A DNA stretch of 33,120 nucleotides from Muribaculaceae bacterium (lineage in GTDB: Bacteria; Bacteroidota; Bacteroidia; Bacteroidales; Muribaculaceae), in assembly GCA_009775375.1 (NCBI GenBank), contig VSPO01000025.1, positions 1-33,120 of the forward strand. Reading direction: 5' to 3'. Position 1 is the first letter of the stretch; the number at the start of each line of letters is the position of its first letter. Below, piece by piece: positions 23,754 through 33,093 of the stretch. The notes beneath the pieces were generated by a model. That model had not been told where the DNA came from. It made no database searches and saw nothing but the letters and a program-made list of their open reading frames with translations. The translations under genes and the position numbers were made by a program.

Positions 23754-24776
23754 CTAAAGTGCCTCCAAGCGTTCATACTCCTCTTTCGTCAGACGCATGA
23801 AGCTGCCATGCTGGGGAGCCTCCACTCCTTGAATGTCGCGTGGAGAATGGAAATTGCGCATATACTTGTTGGCCTCGCAGATGCGGTAGCGTTTCGGCTT
23901 TGACGAATATTCTATGTAGCCGATCTGCCAGGTGTCGCTTCCGATCAGCTTGAATGCCGAGACTCCCTCACATTTCTTGTTGCCCTCGAAATCCACGTAA
24001 TCCGTTTCGTCAGGTTCTGCCCATGGCCCATGAAGCGTAGGTGCGGAAGAGGTGAAGAGTCCGGGCTTACCCCCCTCTTTCTTTATCATCATATGGTAGA
24101 GTCCATCTGCGTCTACGTAGTTTATGTCGGCGTCAATTGTGGCATATCCCCAGTCGAAAAGTGGCTTGGGTTTGGTCAGATTGTTGAAATCATCGTCGGC
24201 ATAGGAATAATACATCCTGTCGTAGCCCTCGCCGTCATCTGGATTCCACATCGAATAATAAATCATGTAGCCACCCTTTTTGCCATTGGGCCACTCATAA
24301 GAGGGATCGTAGATTATCTGTGGCGCCCATACGCGCTTCACTGTGGAATAATTCCCGTAAGGATCCTTTGAAGCAGGATCAGAGAAAATTTCCGGCCCCT
24401 TGCGAAAATCAAATGTGGTTGACTCCCAGTTGATAAGGTCGTCGCTCTTATAGAGGTTTATGCCATAGTTAAACCAGCTTCGGCTCTTGCGGTTGCTCAT
24501 GTCGGTCGTCACCATCAGATAGCCTTTCCCATCATGCGTGCGACATATGTAGGCGTCGCGCGTCCCACCCTCTATTTTCGCATGCTCTGCCGGACTGAAA
24601 ATGGAGTCTCCTCCGAGTATATCCTTAAAATGAATGCCGTCGCGGCTTATGGCATAAGCCGTCCATTCTCCGCGTCCGCTCATATGGCAATAAAGATAGC
24701 CATAATCGCCCTTTTCCAAATTCTGCCCCACGGCTATAAAGGGAAGCAGAAGAAACAGATAAATAAGTTTTCTCAT
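23754..24776 (-). CDS. Secreted glycoside hydrolase, GH43-like beta-propeller
   Basis: Exported protein of 340 residues. The signal peptide is MRKLIYLFLLLPFIAVGQ, with cleavage near residue 18. The remainder reads as a five-bladed propeller: EGGTRDAYICRTHDGKGYLM (about 70-89), KSDDLINWES, the GH43-type VWAPQIIYDP (about 148-157) and DADINYVDADGLYHMMIKK. GH43 enzymes are mostly arabinofuranosidases, xylosidases or galactosidases; I cannot assign the subfamily or the catalytic residues from sequence alone. It is last in the GH106-GH28-GH105-GH43 run, 26 bases past the GH105 stop, so a side-chain-trimming role on pectin is likely (inference). Confidence 0.8.
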   Translation of the reverse strand: MRKLIYLFLLLPFIAVGQNLEKGDYGYLYCHMSGRGEWTAYAISRDGIHFKDILGGDSIFSPAEHAKIEGGTRDAYICRTHDGKGYLMVTTDMSNRKSRSWFNYGINLYKSDDLINWESTTFDFRKGPEIFSDPASKDPYGNYSTVKRVWAPQIIYDPSYEWPNGKKGGYMIYYSMWNPDDGEGYDRMYYSYADDDFNNLTKPKPLFDWGYATIDADINYVDADGLYHMMIKKEGGKPGLFTSSAPTLHGPWAEPDETDYVDFEGNKKCEGVSAFKLIGSDTWQIGYIEYSSKPKRYRICEANKYMRNFHSPRDIQGVEAPQHGSFMRLTKEEYERLEAL

Positions 24777-24802
24777 TTCTATGTTATATCAAATTAAAAA
24801 AA

Positions 24803-25960
24803 CTAAAGTTCAGACAATTTATAGACCTCCGTCCCGGCAAGAAGAAAGCACCCCGTGCCGAAATCATCAAAATCAGGAATGGATTCAAACGTGACCGGTT
24901 GGCCATCCTTTGGCTCTTTCCCGGTGCCCTGCACGAATCCCAATCGTCCGTCTGCGGCTACAGCATCTTTTACCATGGCGTTCCACGATTCAGCTATCAA
25001 AGGGAGATATTCTCCTCTGTCAAGCAATCCGTTTCTGACGCCCCATGCCATACCATAAACAAACAACGCGGTTCCCGTAAGTTCTTTCCCTCCGAAATTG
25101 GTTTGGTCATGCAGACTGACATTCCAGAATCCGTCTTCACGCCGGCAATCAGCCAATGCTTCACACATGGCCACAAGATCTTGCTCATAGACCTCTCGAC
25201 GCGGATCATCTTCCGAAATCTCGTCGAGCACTCTGACCAATGCCGCCACCACCCATCCATTGCCTCTCGACCAATAGCAGTTGCATCCGTTGGGCTCCTT
25301 GTACGGAGGCACGAAATCCTTGTCGCGCCACCACAATCCTTCTGCCTTATTGAATAGCCCTCCGGCCAATGAATCTCTTGTCCACTGATACATTTCCCAA
25401 GCTTTATCCGCATATTCTCTGCGTCCCGTTTCCCGCGATAGCTTCGCCAGCACGGGCATTCCCATCTGGATGGCGTCAATCCATGTCCAGTCGCTCTTTC
25501 GGGGAGTATTGACAAGCATATTTGCCAATGCCTTGGTTTTGGTCAGCATCCGCGGCTCAGGAGTCAGACGGTAGAGATCGATATATGTTTGCGCGCAGCA
25601 ATAATTGTCGGCATTCCTTGTTGTGGTGTTGTCTCGACGCATTCCCCATCCGAAACCGTTGGCCCAATCATGCGCATAGTCGAGATAGCGATTGTCAGGA
25701 TATATGGAATGAAGGGCCATCAGTCCTTCGAAATAGACGGCTCGTGTCCATATATTGGCTTCATATTCCTTGTTGCGCGATGGGTAAGGAATAGGAAGGA
25801 GAGGGTTGGAATGAAGGTTGAGATAATGGTCGTTGACCTTGACAATCGTTTTCAATATATCTTTCCCCGCGGGTAGTCGGTCGTCGGTTTTTCCCCACGC
25901 ACATATGCCCGCTGCCGTCATCATTACGATCACGGCCAGAATCCTTAGATCAATTCTCAT
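24803..25960 (-). CDS. GH105 unsaturated rhamnogalacturonyl hydrolase
   Basis: Removes the unsaturated uronate left at the non-reducing end of pectin fragments after lyase cleavage. The 385-residue product has a signal peptide (residues 1 to about 23) and the (alpha/alpha)6-barrel pattern of the GH88/GH105 families: WTRAVYFEGLMAL near 71, TWIDAIQMGMP with the probable catalytic Asp162, YWSRGNGWVVAAL near 230, and DFGTGCFLLAGTEVY near the C-terminus. This resembles YteR/YesR. Its start overlaps the GH28 stop by 11 bases, so the two are translated from one mRNA. Periplasmic action is inferred from the signal peptide. Confidence 0.9.
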   Translation of the reverse strand: MRIDLRILAVIVMMTAAGICAWGKTDDRLPAGKDILKTIVKVNDHYLNLHSNPLLPIPYPSRNKEYEANIWTRAVYFEGLMALHSIYPDNRYLDYAHDWANGFGWGMRRDNTTTRNADNYCCAQTYIDLYRLTPEPRMLTKTKALANMLVNTPRKSDWTWIDAIQMGMPVLAKLSRETGRREYADKAWEMYQWTRDSLAGGLFNKAEGLWWRDKDFVPPYKEPNGCNCYWSRGNGWVVAALVRVLDEISEDDPRREVYEQDLVAMCEALADCRREDGFWNVSLHDQTNFGGKELTGTALFVYGMAWGVRNGLLDRGEYLPLIAESWNAMVKDAVAADGRLGFVQGTGKEPKDGQPVTFESIPDFDDFGTGCFLLAGTEVYKLSEL

Positions 25961-27212
25961 ATTCCACCCCCTTCCCGTCGATTGTCACGTCAGTCATCTT
26001 CGTGGCGTCTTGATAGGCATCTCTGAACGCAGTAGATTTGGCTCCCGCGACTTTGACGTTCTCAAACACTACGTTTTCGACTCTATCGTCTGGATTGCCC
26101 TCCATTATTCCCAAACCCGGACACTCCACATCCACATCTCTTATGGTGATGTTCCTCACTAATCCGAATGGCTTCTCTCCCTCTCCCTCAAGGGAGTAGA
26201 ATTGGGTCCATGGTTTCATCTCTATGATGGAGCCGCACTTCCCGACTACGTTTTCCACCGTGATATTCTCATATACCTGATACGTGTCAGGGCGCATCTT
26301 AAAACGAAGAATCGTACACCCCGTCTCCACCTTGCAATTCCTCAGAGTGATGTTTTTGGCATGGATACATTCACTCCCCATCGTCAGGATTCCATGAAGA
26401 TTAGGGCCGAACGTGCAATCCTCCACCATCACGTCTTCCACGCTGCCATTCTCTCGGGCCTTGTGGGCGAATGTCCCTTTCCCTCCTTTAATGCAGACGC
26501 CGTCGTCGTCTGTTGAGAAATAGCATCCCTTTATCTTGACGCGTCTGCAGACATCAAGGTCGATGGCATCGGTGCTGGGGCAGCGTTGAGGACGTGGAGG
26601 AGTCTCCATTCTGCAATTCTCTATTGTCAAGTCGTCGCATTGGTAGAAATGGGTGGTCCAGAACCCGGAGTTGATAAACTTCGCGCCATTCAGCTTCACG
26701 CCGTCGCTTCCCCATATAAATACGAGTCGAGGGCGGCTCACCTCTAAGTTGGTGCATTCCCTGCCCTCTTTCCTGGCCTGCGCGCGTCGCTCCCAGAACG
26801 TCCTCCAGAATTTGCGCCCGTTGCCATTGACAGTCCCCGGGCCATTTATCTCAAACCCGTCAACATGATAGGCGTTAATAAGCGCGGGATAATAGTATAT
26901 GCTTCTCCCCTCCATCCTTGAAGGCATCAAGGGATAGTCTTTTATATTGTCCGACCCCTTCAACACAGCCCCTTCCTGCAGGGAAAGTTTTGTGCCGGGT
27001 TTGAAAAACAGTGCGCCGGTCAGAAACGTGCCTTTGGGAATGACCACGTTGCCGCCCCCCTCTTCCGAAGCCCGGTCGATTATTTTCTGCAACGCTGCAG
27101 TCTGCAATTTGGTGGAATCATTTTTGACTCCGAATTGAGTGACTACATAATCCCTGGCGCTTGCCGTCAATGCGGCAAGAATAGCTATCAGGATTATCAA
27201 CATTCTTTTCAT
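25950..27212 (-). CDS. GH28 polygalacturonase family protein
   Basis: Right-handed beta-helix hydrolase of galacturonic-acid bonds in pectin. The signal peptide is at about 1-19 (MKRMLIILIAILAALTASA). The four GH28 sites are seen in slightly altered form: STDAID with Asp215 (usually NTD), the Asp cluster TDDD at 234-237, LHG with His273 (usually GHG) and RFK at 303-305 (usually RIK). Length of 420 fits Bacteroidetes exo-acting members. It is the second gene after GH106, with a 42-base gap, and overlaps the GH105 gene. Exo-polygalacturonase or rhamnogalacturonan galacturonohydrolase activity are both possible. Confidence 0.9.
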   Translation of the reverse strand: MKRMLIILIAILAALTASARDYVVTQFGVKNDSTKLQTAALQKIIDRASEEGGGNVVIPKGTFLTGALFFKPGTKLSLQEGAVLKGSDNIKDYPLMPSRMEGRSIYYYPALINAYHVDGFEINGPGTVNGNGRKFWRTFWERRAQARKEGRECTNLEVSRPRLVFIWGSDGVKLNGAKFINSGFWTTHFYQCDDLTIENCRMETPPRPQRCPSTDAIDLDVCRRVKIKGCYFSTDDDGVCIKGGKGTFAHKARENGSVEDVMVEDCTFGPNLHGILTMGSECIHAKNITLRNCKVETGCTILRFKMRPDTYQVYENITVENVVGKCGSIIEMKPWTQFYSLEGEGEKPFGLVRNITIRDVDVECPGLGIMEGNPDDRVENVVFENVKVAGAKSTAFRDAYQDATKMTDVTIDGKGVEYEN

Positions 27213-27254
27213 GACTTCTAAATGATATTACGTTTGTTTTGTTCCGAATTAATC

Positions 27255-29876
27255 CTATCTCGTTTTTCTGATCGGCTGAAGCTTCACCTCTCCATTAAGT
27301 CCGGAAGCCACGGCCGTCCAGCTGCTGAAATCTCCTTTGTATCTTCCAAGCCTTGCAATATTCGCGTCTTTGAAGACTCTCCATTCTATCCCCTGCCTGT
27401 CCATTTCAGCGATGCGGTTGGCCGGAAGGTTTGTGACCTCTACCTCTATCCGGTTTTTCCCTTTCCTAAGATATCCTCCTACCGAAGTTGTGAATGGCAC
27501 GGCCCATAATGTCGCGACATCCTTCCCGTTGATTCTTATCCTCGCGCTTTCTCTTACGTCGCCAATGTCAAGAATCCAATCATCACAATTGATATCGCGA
27601 AGCTGAAACTCCACGGAATACACTCCTCTCCCCATATTGACAGAGGACTGCGGGACATCAAGCTCCGTCCACGATTTAGGACTGTCTATCTCGAAAGTTC
27701 CCTCTATCGCTGGTTCGCTTTGGCTGAAATGCAATTTCCATCCATGGTTGAGGGTAATTGCTCCGGAAAGCTTCTCTTGATAATGCCAAACCGGCAGCGC
27801 GGATATGCCTGTCGTGTCGTCAAACGAGCGAAGGATCATGCTCTCTCCCGACCTGAGTTGCAATCTTATTCTTTCCTTTTCGCCGATTGCCCGGGAAGAC
27901 ACTGCCCCTCTTTCTCCATCCATCGGATTGAATAAGACGTTGACTTTTCCAAGCTTATTGATGGCAACATAGGCGTCGACGTCTTTCGGCTGAAGATTGG
28001 AAATGAAATAGAGATGCCCTCCGTCCACGGCACGCCGGATATAGCCAAGCCCATGGCGCGACATAAGTTCCTCCTCAGCCACTCCTGTAATGGCAAGGGC
28101 TTTCTTGTAGTCGTCGGCCACTATAATTCTCCCTTTGCCGAAACTATGAACTCCCTCTTCGTCATCTATATCTTTGACGATATCGGCAAATCTCCTTCTG
28201 CGGGATTCAAGCTGATAAAACCCGGGGACATCGACGGGCAATCCTCCTACGAAGGCCACCGTGCTCCCCTCTCTTGCGAGCTCAAGAATCTTTTCCAAAG
28301 AAGACAGGGGCATTAACTTTGCTTCCGGCACGACCAAGGCTGAATAAGACGCCCCTCCCACAGTCTGTATCCGTCCATTCTCCTCGCTTGTAGCCAGAAG
28401 CAAAGCGTCGGAGATATAGTCTACGTTATACCCCTCTTTCATTATCGAATTGACCGCACCGATGAATCCCGGTGCGCGTTGTTTCATCTTGTGGATGTCG
28501 AATGCCACCATCCTTCCGGGCAGATTGTCCCAGATGTCTTCTATGGGAAGGTAAAGCAGGAAATCATTGTCCGAAGAGCCTTGCTGGAGCATAGACTGGC
28601 ATCGCGTGATATAATCGAAAAAGGCGGGGGCATCGTGCCACATCGGATTTGTCGGCGACATGTTGATGCTTGCATAGAATCGCCAGCCGGGCCATGGGGC
28701 TTCCTCAGGAGAATACGGCGTGCCATGGAAATACATATGGTTGACTCCGCCAAGCAGCATAAGGTCCATATCCGGTTTGCACTGCGAGAGCGACGTGCGG
28801 AAATGGTCGGTCAGCCATGTGAAGGTCTCTGATGAGACAAGCTTCTTGCCGGTGATGTTGGCTGCCGAGGAGGCATATTTCAGCATAGATATGTCGGAGT
28901 CGTTGCGTTTTGCAATCGAATCCTTTCTCAATCCTTTTATTCCGAAATCCGAAAGTCCGAATCCTTCGCATTCCGGAATATCCACGGCGGCGTATGCGTC
29001 GATTAAGTTGGCAGGCGATCCGTGGGCCTGATTGCGGGTCTTTGCTCCGTGGGAATGTGCCCATTCTGTCCAGGGTCGCAGAAAGTTGTCAAGAAGCAGC
29101 TCCGACATAGTTCGCCGGTAGTCGCCGACTATTCTCCTTGTCTTCTCGCCGCGTGCCATGTCTGTGAATTCTTTATAGTGATCCTCCAGACGATATCCCC
29201 TCCTGTTATAGAATTCTTCAAGAAGCGTAGGAGTCCAGTCCGCTCCATAGAGTTCATAGGAATCGCTAAACAGCACCTCTGGGAATGCCATTCCGGCTTT
29301 TGAGAATGCAGAATCGAATTTTGAAAGATACATCCCTACCGCGCCCTTGTCAAGATGATCCACCACCAGTCCCTCTCCGCCGGGGGCAGCTCGCTTCACC
29401 TTCTGCATCGTATTGGCAATTTCCAGGATTATGGTGTCGCCCGCCCCTTCGGGTTTTGCAACTCGTCTGAAAACTGCTTTCTTGGCCGCGTCTTCCTTTG
29501 TCACGTCCGGTCCGCCGAAAGGCCAGCCCGTCCCATTGTTCAATTCGATTCTTATTCCGTGTTTCGCCCCTTTTCGACATGCTATGTCGAGCATCTTCAT
29601 CCATTTCGGGGAAAGATAGGGAATATCATTTGCCTCATTCCCCTTCACCCCATATATGGGCGTGACCTCAAGAGTCGCGATTCCCGCTTTGGCATACTCC
29701 GATATATTTTTTGCAAGGTTGGCGGAATCTACTGCACTCCCTAGCCACCACCATCTTGAGCCGGGGCGACTTTCAAGCGTGGCCTCGGGCCAGTCGTGTG
29801 CCGCCACTTTGAGCGATGCCGCTAATGACAGCGACAGCACGCCGATTCCTATCATACGCTGTGAAAAAAGTTTCAT
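27255..29876 (-). CDS. GH106 alpha-L-rhamnosidase family protein
   Basis: Large secreted enzyme of 873 residues. The signal peptide begins MKLFSQRMIGIGVLSLSLAA; an ATG at 29951 would put 25 charged residues before it and would lie upstream of a -7 promoter element, so 29876 is chosen. The N-terminal RPGSRWWWLGSAVD and GIRIELNNGTGWPFGGPDVT and the central GGVNHMYFHGTPYS stretches are characteristic of GH106. A C-terminal jelly-roll (about 740-860, with ILDIGDVRESARIRINGKDV) looks like a galactose-binding-like domain. GH106 enzymes release L-rhamnose from rhamnogalacturonans. First gene of the pectin operon and divergent from uxaC. Confidence 0.88.
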   Translation of the reverse strand: MKLFSQRMIGIGVLSLSLAASLKVAAHDWPEATLESRPGSRWWWLGSAVDSANLAKNISEYAKAGIATLEVTPIYGVKGNEANDIPYLSPKWMKMLDIACRKGAKHGIRIELNNGTGWPFGGPDVTKEDAAKKAVFRRVAKPEGAGDTIILEIANTMQKVKRAAPGGEGLVVDHLDKGAVGMYLSKFDSAFSKAGMAFPEVLFSDSYELYGADWTPTLLEEFYNRRGYRLEDHYKEFTDMARGEKTRRIVGDYRRTMSELLLDNFLRPWTEWAHSHGAKTRNQAHGSPANLIDAYAAVDIPECEGFGLSDFGIKGLRKDSIAKRNDSDISMLKYASSAANITGKKLVSSETFTWLTDHFRTSLSQCKPDMDLMLLGGVNHMYFHGTPYSPEEAPWPGWRFYASINMSPTNPMWHDAPAFFDYITRCQSMLQQGSSDNDFLLYLPIEDIWDNLPGRMVAFDIHKMKQRAPGFIGAVNSIMKEGYNVDYISDALLLATSEENGRIQTVGGASYSALVVPEAKLMPLSSLEKILELAREGSTVAFVGGLPVDVPGFYQLESRRRRFADIVKDIDDEEGVHSFGKGRIIVADDYKKALAITGVAEEELMSRHGLGYIRRAVDGGHLYFISNLQPKDVDAYVAINKLGKVNVLFNPMDGERGAVSSRAIGEKERIRLQLRSGESMILRSFDDTTGISALPVWHYQEKLSGAITLNHGWKLHFSQSEPAIEGTFEIDSPKSWTELDVPQSSVNMGRGVYSVEFQLRDINCDDWILDIGDVRESARIRINGKDVATLWAVPFTTSVGGYLRKGKNRIEVEVTNLPANRIAEMDRQGIEWRVFKDANIARLGRYKGDFSSWTAVASGLNGEVKLQPIRKTR

Positions 29877-29893
29877 GGTCGGTTTGATTTTTG

Positions 29894-29901
29894 CAAATTT
29901 A
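29894..29901 (-). promoter_or_regulatory. -7 element of the pectin hydrolase operon
   Basis: TAAATTTG followed by C on the minus strand matches TAnnTTTGY. It is 18 bases before the GH106 ATG at 29876. No TTG is present at the usual -33 distance, which could mean an activator is needed (inference). Confidence 0.45.
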
Positions 29902-30019
29902 ATAATTTTTCTACTAAATTCTGCCTGATAAGTCTTTCTTTCATGTGCCATTTTCAGTTTTTGGAGTAAAATGCCGCCGTTTTTGAACAGAATTTATTCC
30001 CTTTTATCAAATTATTTCC

Positions 30020-30027
30020 CATCTTTG
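30020..30027 (+). promoter_or_regulatory. Possible -7 element of uxaC
   Basis: CATCTTTG followed by C differs from TAnnTTTGY at one position. It is 73 bases before the uxaC ATG. No -33 match is seen, so this is weak. Confidence 0.3.
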
Positions 30028-30099
30028 CAGATAATTTCACGTCTCCCCAAAGGCATCTGCCTTGGGGATTGCTATACAAACCAGAAAAAACCATATACA

Positions 30100-31515
30100 A
30101 TGAGCGACTTCATCAACGACGATTTCCTCCTCCAGACTGAATCGGCAAGACGCCTCTACCACGACTATGCCGTGCGCCAGCCCATCATCGACTATCATTG
30201 CCATCTGATTCCGGCATACGTGGCCGACGACCATCAATTCAACAATCTCGGACAAATATGGCTCGAAGGCGACCACTACAAATGGCGTGCAATGCGCACG
30301 AACGGCATCGACGAGCGTTTTATCACGGGTCATGACACTTCCGACTGGGAGAAATTCGAAAAATGGGCCGAAACGGTGCCCTTCACTATGTGCAACCCTC
30401 TTTACCATTGGACCCACCTGGAGCTGAAGACTGCCTTCGGCGTCGGGAAACTCCTGAACCCCTCTACTGCTAAGGAAATCTACGACAAATGCTCCGAGAT
30501 GTTGCGCACGCCTGAATTCTCAGCCCGCGGACTCATGAAGCATTACAACGTTGAGACCGTCTGCACCACCGACGACCCCGCCGATTCGCTTGAACACCAT
30601 CTGAAGGTGGCCGCCGACAAGGCGTTCGGCATCAAGATGCTGCCGACGTGGCGTCCCGACAAGGCGATGGCTGTGGAAAATCCTGTTGCCTACAAGGAAT
30701 ATCTGATCCGGCTTGGCAAGGCGGCCGACGTGGATATTAATTCTTTCGACAATCTTCTGAAAGCCCTCAAACTTCGTCACGACTTTTTCCGCTCCGTAGG
30801 TTGCCGACTTTCCGACCACGGCCTGGAGGCTTTTTACGCCGAAGATTACTCGCATGAGGAGATTGAAGCCATCTTCAATAAGGTGATCGGCGGAACAATG
30901 CCCGACGCTGCGGAGATTGCCAAGTTCAAGAGCGCGATGCTCGTGGAGTTCGGCATCATGGACCACGACGCCGGATGGACACAGCAATTTCACTACGGGG
31001 CTATCCGCGACAACAATACCCGCATGTTCCGTCAGCTCGGACCCGACACAGGATTCGACTCCATCGGAGATTTCACGGTGGCAAAAAGCATGTCGAAATT
31101 CTTCGACACCCTCGACCGTCAGGGCAAGCTTGCCAAGACGATTATCTACAACCTCAACCCTCGCGACAATGAACTCGTGGCCACGATGATCGGCAATTTC
31201 CAGGATGGCGGCTATGGCCCGGGCAAGATTCAGTTCGGTTCGGGATGGTGGTTCCTCGACCAAAAACTTGGCATAGAGCGTCAGCTCGGAGCGCTCGGAG
31301 TCTTGGGCCTGTTGAGCCGATTCGTCGGGATGCTGACCGATTCCCGTTCATTCCTCTCATATCCGCGTCATGAATATTTCCGCCGCATTCTCTGCAATAT
31401 GCTCGGCTCTCAGATTGAGCAAGGGCAGCTCCCGGCTTCGGAAATTGATTTCATCGGACGCGAAATCGTCGCTAAGGTCTCTTACGGCAACGCCAAAGAA
31501 TACTTTAAATTCTAA
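30100..31515 (+). CDS. uxaC: Glucuronate/galacturonate isomerase
   Basis: Converts D-galacturonate to tagaturonate and D-glucuronate to fructuronate, the first intracellular step of uronate catabolism. The 471-residue product is an amidohydrolase-fold protein with the metal pair His33-x-His35 in DYHCHLIP, CTTDDPADSLEHH near 155, GCRLSDHGLEAFYAED, and the family C-terminus FGSGWWFLDQKLGIERQL and SRSFLSYPRHEYFRR. The frame is open for 43 codons upstream, but the homologous start is MSDFINDDFLL at 30100. It is divergent from the pectin hydrolases and 11 bases from exuT, which fits breakdown of the galacturonate they release. Confidence 0.96.
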   Translation: MSDFINDDFLLQTESARRLYHDYAVRQPIIDYHCHLIPAYVADDHQFNNLGQIWLEGDHYKWRAMRTNGIDERFITGHDTSDWEKFEKWAETVPFTMCNPLYHWTHLELKTAFGVGKLLNPSTAKEIYDKCSEMLRTPEFSARGLMKHYNVETVCTTDDPADSLEHHLKVAADKAFGIKMLPTWRPDKAMAVENPVAYKEYLIRLGKAADVDINSFDNLLKALKLRHDFFRSVGCRLSDHGLEAFYAEDYSHEEIEAIFNKVIGGTMPDAAEIAKFKSAMLVEFGIMDHDAGWTQQFHYGAIRDNNTRMFRQLGPDTGFDSIGDFTVAKSMSKFFDTLDRQGKLAKTIIYNLNPRDNELVATMIGNFQDGGYGPGKIQFGSGWWFLDQKLGIERQLGALGVLGLLSRFVGMLTDSRSFLSYPRHEYFRRILCNMLGSQIEQGQLPASEIDFIGREIVAKVSYGNAKEYFKF

Positions 31516-31526
31516 TCCCTTCGGAC

Positions 31527-32987
31527 ATGGCTGATACAATGAATCACTCCACGACGCTCCGCCCCTCCAACTGGCGTTGGGTCATATGCTCGCTGCTATT
31601 CTTTGCGACTACAATCAACTACCTCGACCGTCAGGTGCTGTCGCTGACGTGGAAAGACTTTATCGCTCCCGAATTTCATTGGAGCGATTCCGACTACGGC
31701 ACCATCACCGGATTCTTCTCCCTGTTTTACGCCGGGGTGAGCCTCTTTGCCGGCCGGTTCATCGACTGGATGGGAGCCCGCAAGGGTTATCTTTGGGCCA
31801 TCTTCATATGGTCGCTCGCTGCCGTGATGCACGCCGGCTGCGGATGGGTCACTATGGAAATCGAAGGCCTCGATTCCGTGGAAGCCCTCGCCGCCGTGAA
31901 GGCCGGGTCGGCTCTCGCCCTGTCGATTGCTTCTATCAGCGTCTGGCTCTTCCTCGGAAGTCGTGCCTTGCTCGCTTTGGGAGAATCGGGCAACTTCCCC
32001 GCTGCCATAAAGGTGACGGCTTTCTACTTCCCGAAGAAAGACCGTGCGTTTGCCACGGCCGTATTCAATTCCGGGGCTTCGGTCGGAGCCTTGGCTGCTC
32101 CGCTTTGCATCCCCCTGCTTGCCCGGGCTTTCGGCTGGGAGATGGCTTTCGTCATAATCGGTGCCTTGGGATTCGTCTGGATGGGATTCTGGAACTATAT
32201 GTACGACCGTCCCGACAAATCCCGCCACGTCAATGCCGCCGAGCTTGCATATATCATGCAGGACGAGAAAGGGGAGTCTGAAAAAGAAATTGTCAGGGAG
32301 GAGACTAAGACCATCCCCTTCTGGCGCTGCTTCTGCTATCGCCAGACCTGGGCGTTTATCGTTGGAAAGGCTTTCACCGACGGTGTCTGGTGGTTCTTCC
32401 TTTTCTGGGCCCCCGCTTATTTTTCCGACCAATTCGGCTATGCCTCCTACACTCCTATGGGTCAGGCCCTGATTTTCGTCTTGTATCTCATCGTGACGTT
32501 GCTTTCCATTGCCGGCGGCTATCTGCCTAAGATTTTTGTTGACAAACTGGGCATGAACCCCTATGCCGGACGAATGAGAGCGATGCTGATCTTCGCCTTC
32601 GTGCCTATCCTTGCCCTCTTCGCGCAGCCGCTTGGAGTCTACTCTGCTTGGTGGCCGGCTATAATCATTGGTCTGGCAGGGGCTGCCCATCAGGCTTGGA
32701 GCGCCAACCTTTATTCCACGATCGGCGACATGTTCCCGACTTCCACGGTGGCCTCCATCGTGGGTATCGGCACTATGGCCGGTGGCCTGGACTCTTATCT
32801 CATAAATCAAGGTTCCGGCATTCTCTTCGACCATGCCGCATCCCTTGGTGAGGCCTTCCGGTTCTTCGGATTCTCCGGCAAACCGGCCGGCTACATGATT
32901 GTCTTCTGCATTTGCGCCGTCAGCTATCTTCTGGCTTGGTGCGTAATGAAGCTGCTCGTGCCCCGCTATAAGAAAATCGAAATCTAA
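31527..32987 (+). CDS. exuT: MFS hexuronate transporter
   Basis: Inner-membrane sugar-acid importer of 486 residues. The anion:cation symporter signature NYLDRQVLSLTWKDF (about 32-46) is followed by about 12 membrane segments, with the MFS loop RFIDWMGARKGY near 78 and GESGNFPAAIKVTAFYFPKKDRAFATA split around 152-178. These features are shared with E. coli ExuT. It starts 11 bases past the uxaC stop, so the two are one operon for uptake and isomerisation of galacturonate or glucuronate. Glucarate or other sugar acids are alternative substrates in this MFS family, but the uxaC pairing favours hexuronates. A terminator follows. Confidence 0.9.
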   Translation: MADTMNHSTTLRPSNWRWVICSLLFFATTINYLDRQVLSLTWKDFIAPEFHWSDSDYGTITGFFSLFYAGVSLFAGRFIDWMGARKGYLWAIFIWSLAAVMHAGCGWVTMEIEGLDSVEALAAVKAGSALALSIASISVWLFLGSRALLALGESGNFPAAIKVTAFYFPKKDRAFATAVFNSGASVGALAAPLCIPLLARAFGWEMAFVIIGALGFVWMGFWNYMYDRPDKSRHVNAAELAYIMQDEKGESEKEIVREETKTIPFWRCFCYRQTWAFIVGKAFTDGVWWFFLFWAPAYFSDQFGYASYTPMGQALIFVLYLIVTLLSIAGGYLPKIFVDKLGMNPYAGRMRAMLIFAFVPILALFAQPLGVYSAWWPAIIIGLAGAAHQAWSANLYSTIGDMFPTSTVASIVGIGTMAGGLDSYLINQGSGILFDHAASLGEAFRFFGFSGKPAGYMIVFCICAVSYLLAWCVMKLLVPRYKKIEI

Positions 32988-33009
32988 TCAGTTGGTTTTA
33001 AATAGATCC

Positions 33010-33057
33010 AGGCCTTGGAAACCGGACTCATCCCCAGTCTCCAAGGCCTATTTTTTT
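33010..33057 (+). terminator. Terminator after exuT
   Basis: A perfect 10-bp stem (33010-33019 with 33040-33049; arms AGGCCTTGGA/TCCAAGGCCT), with a possible inner 4-bp stem, is followed by A and seven T. It is 23 bases past the exuT stop and would end the uxaC-exuT transcript. Confidence 0.88.
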
Positions 33058-33065
33058 GCATCCGG

Positions 33066-33093
33066 AACCCGGCCTGCACAACGAAACCGGGTT
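33066..33093. repeat. Small inverted repeat at right edge
   Basis: Seven-bp arms AACCCGG and CCGGGTT flank a 14-base loop. No T-run follows on the plus strand, and the minus-strand follow-up is mixed. It could be a weak terminator of a gene beyond the window or an operator; nothing decides. Confidence 0.3.

Noticed and set aside
29971..30099. N-terminal extension of uxaC by 43 codons
   Set aside because: The extension has no similarity to the isomerase family and would run through the promoter region; homology starts at the ATG at 30100.
30520..31263. A 247-codon minus-strand open frame opposite uxaC
   Set aside because: Antisense shadow of a well-conserved gene, with no recognisable domain or start signal.
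31596..32834. A 412-codon open frame on the minus strand opposite exuT
   Set aside because: It mirrors the exuT codon pattern, is hydrophilic and repetitive in Gly, Asp and Glu, and resembles no family. exuT on the plus strand is certain.
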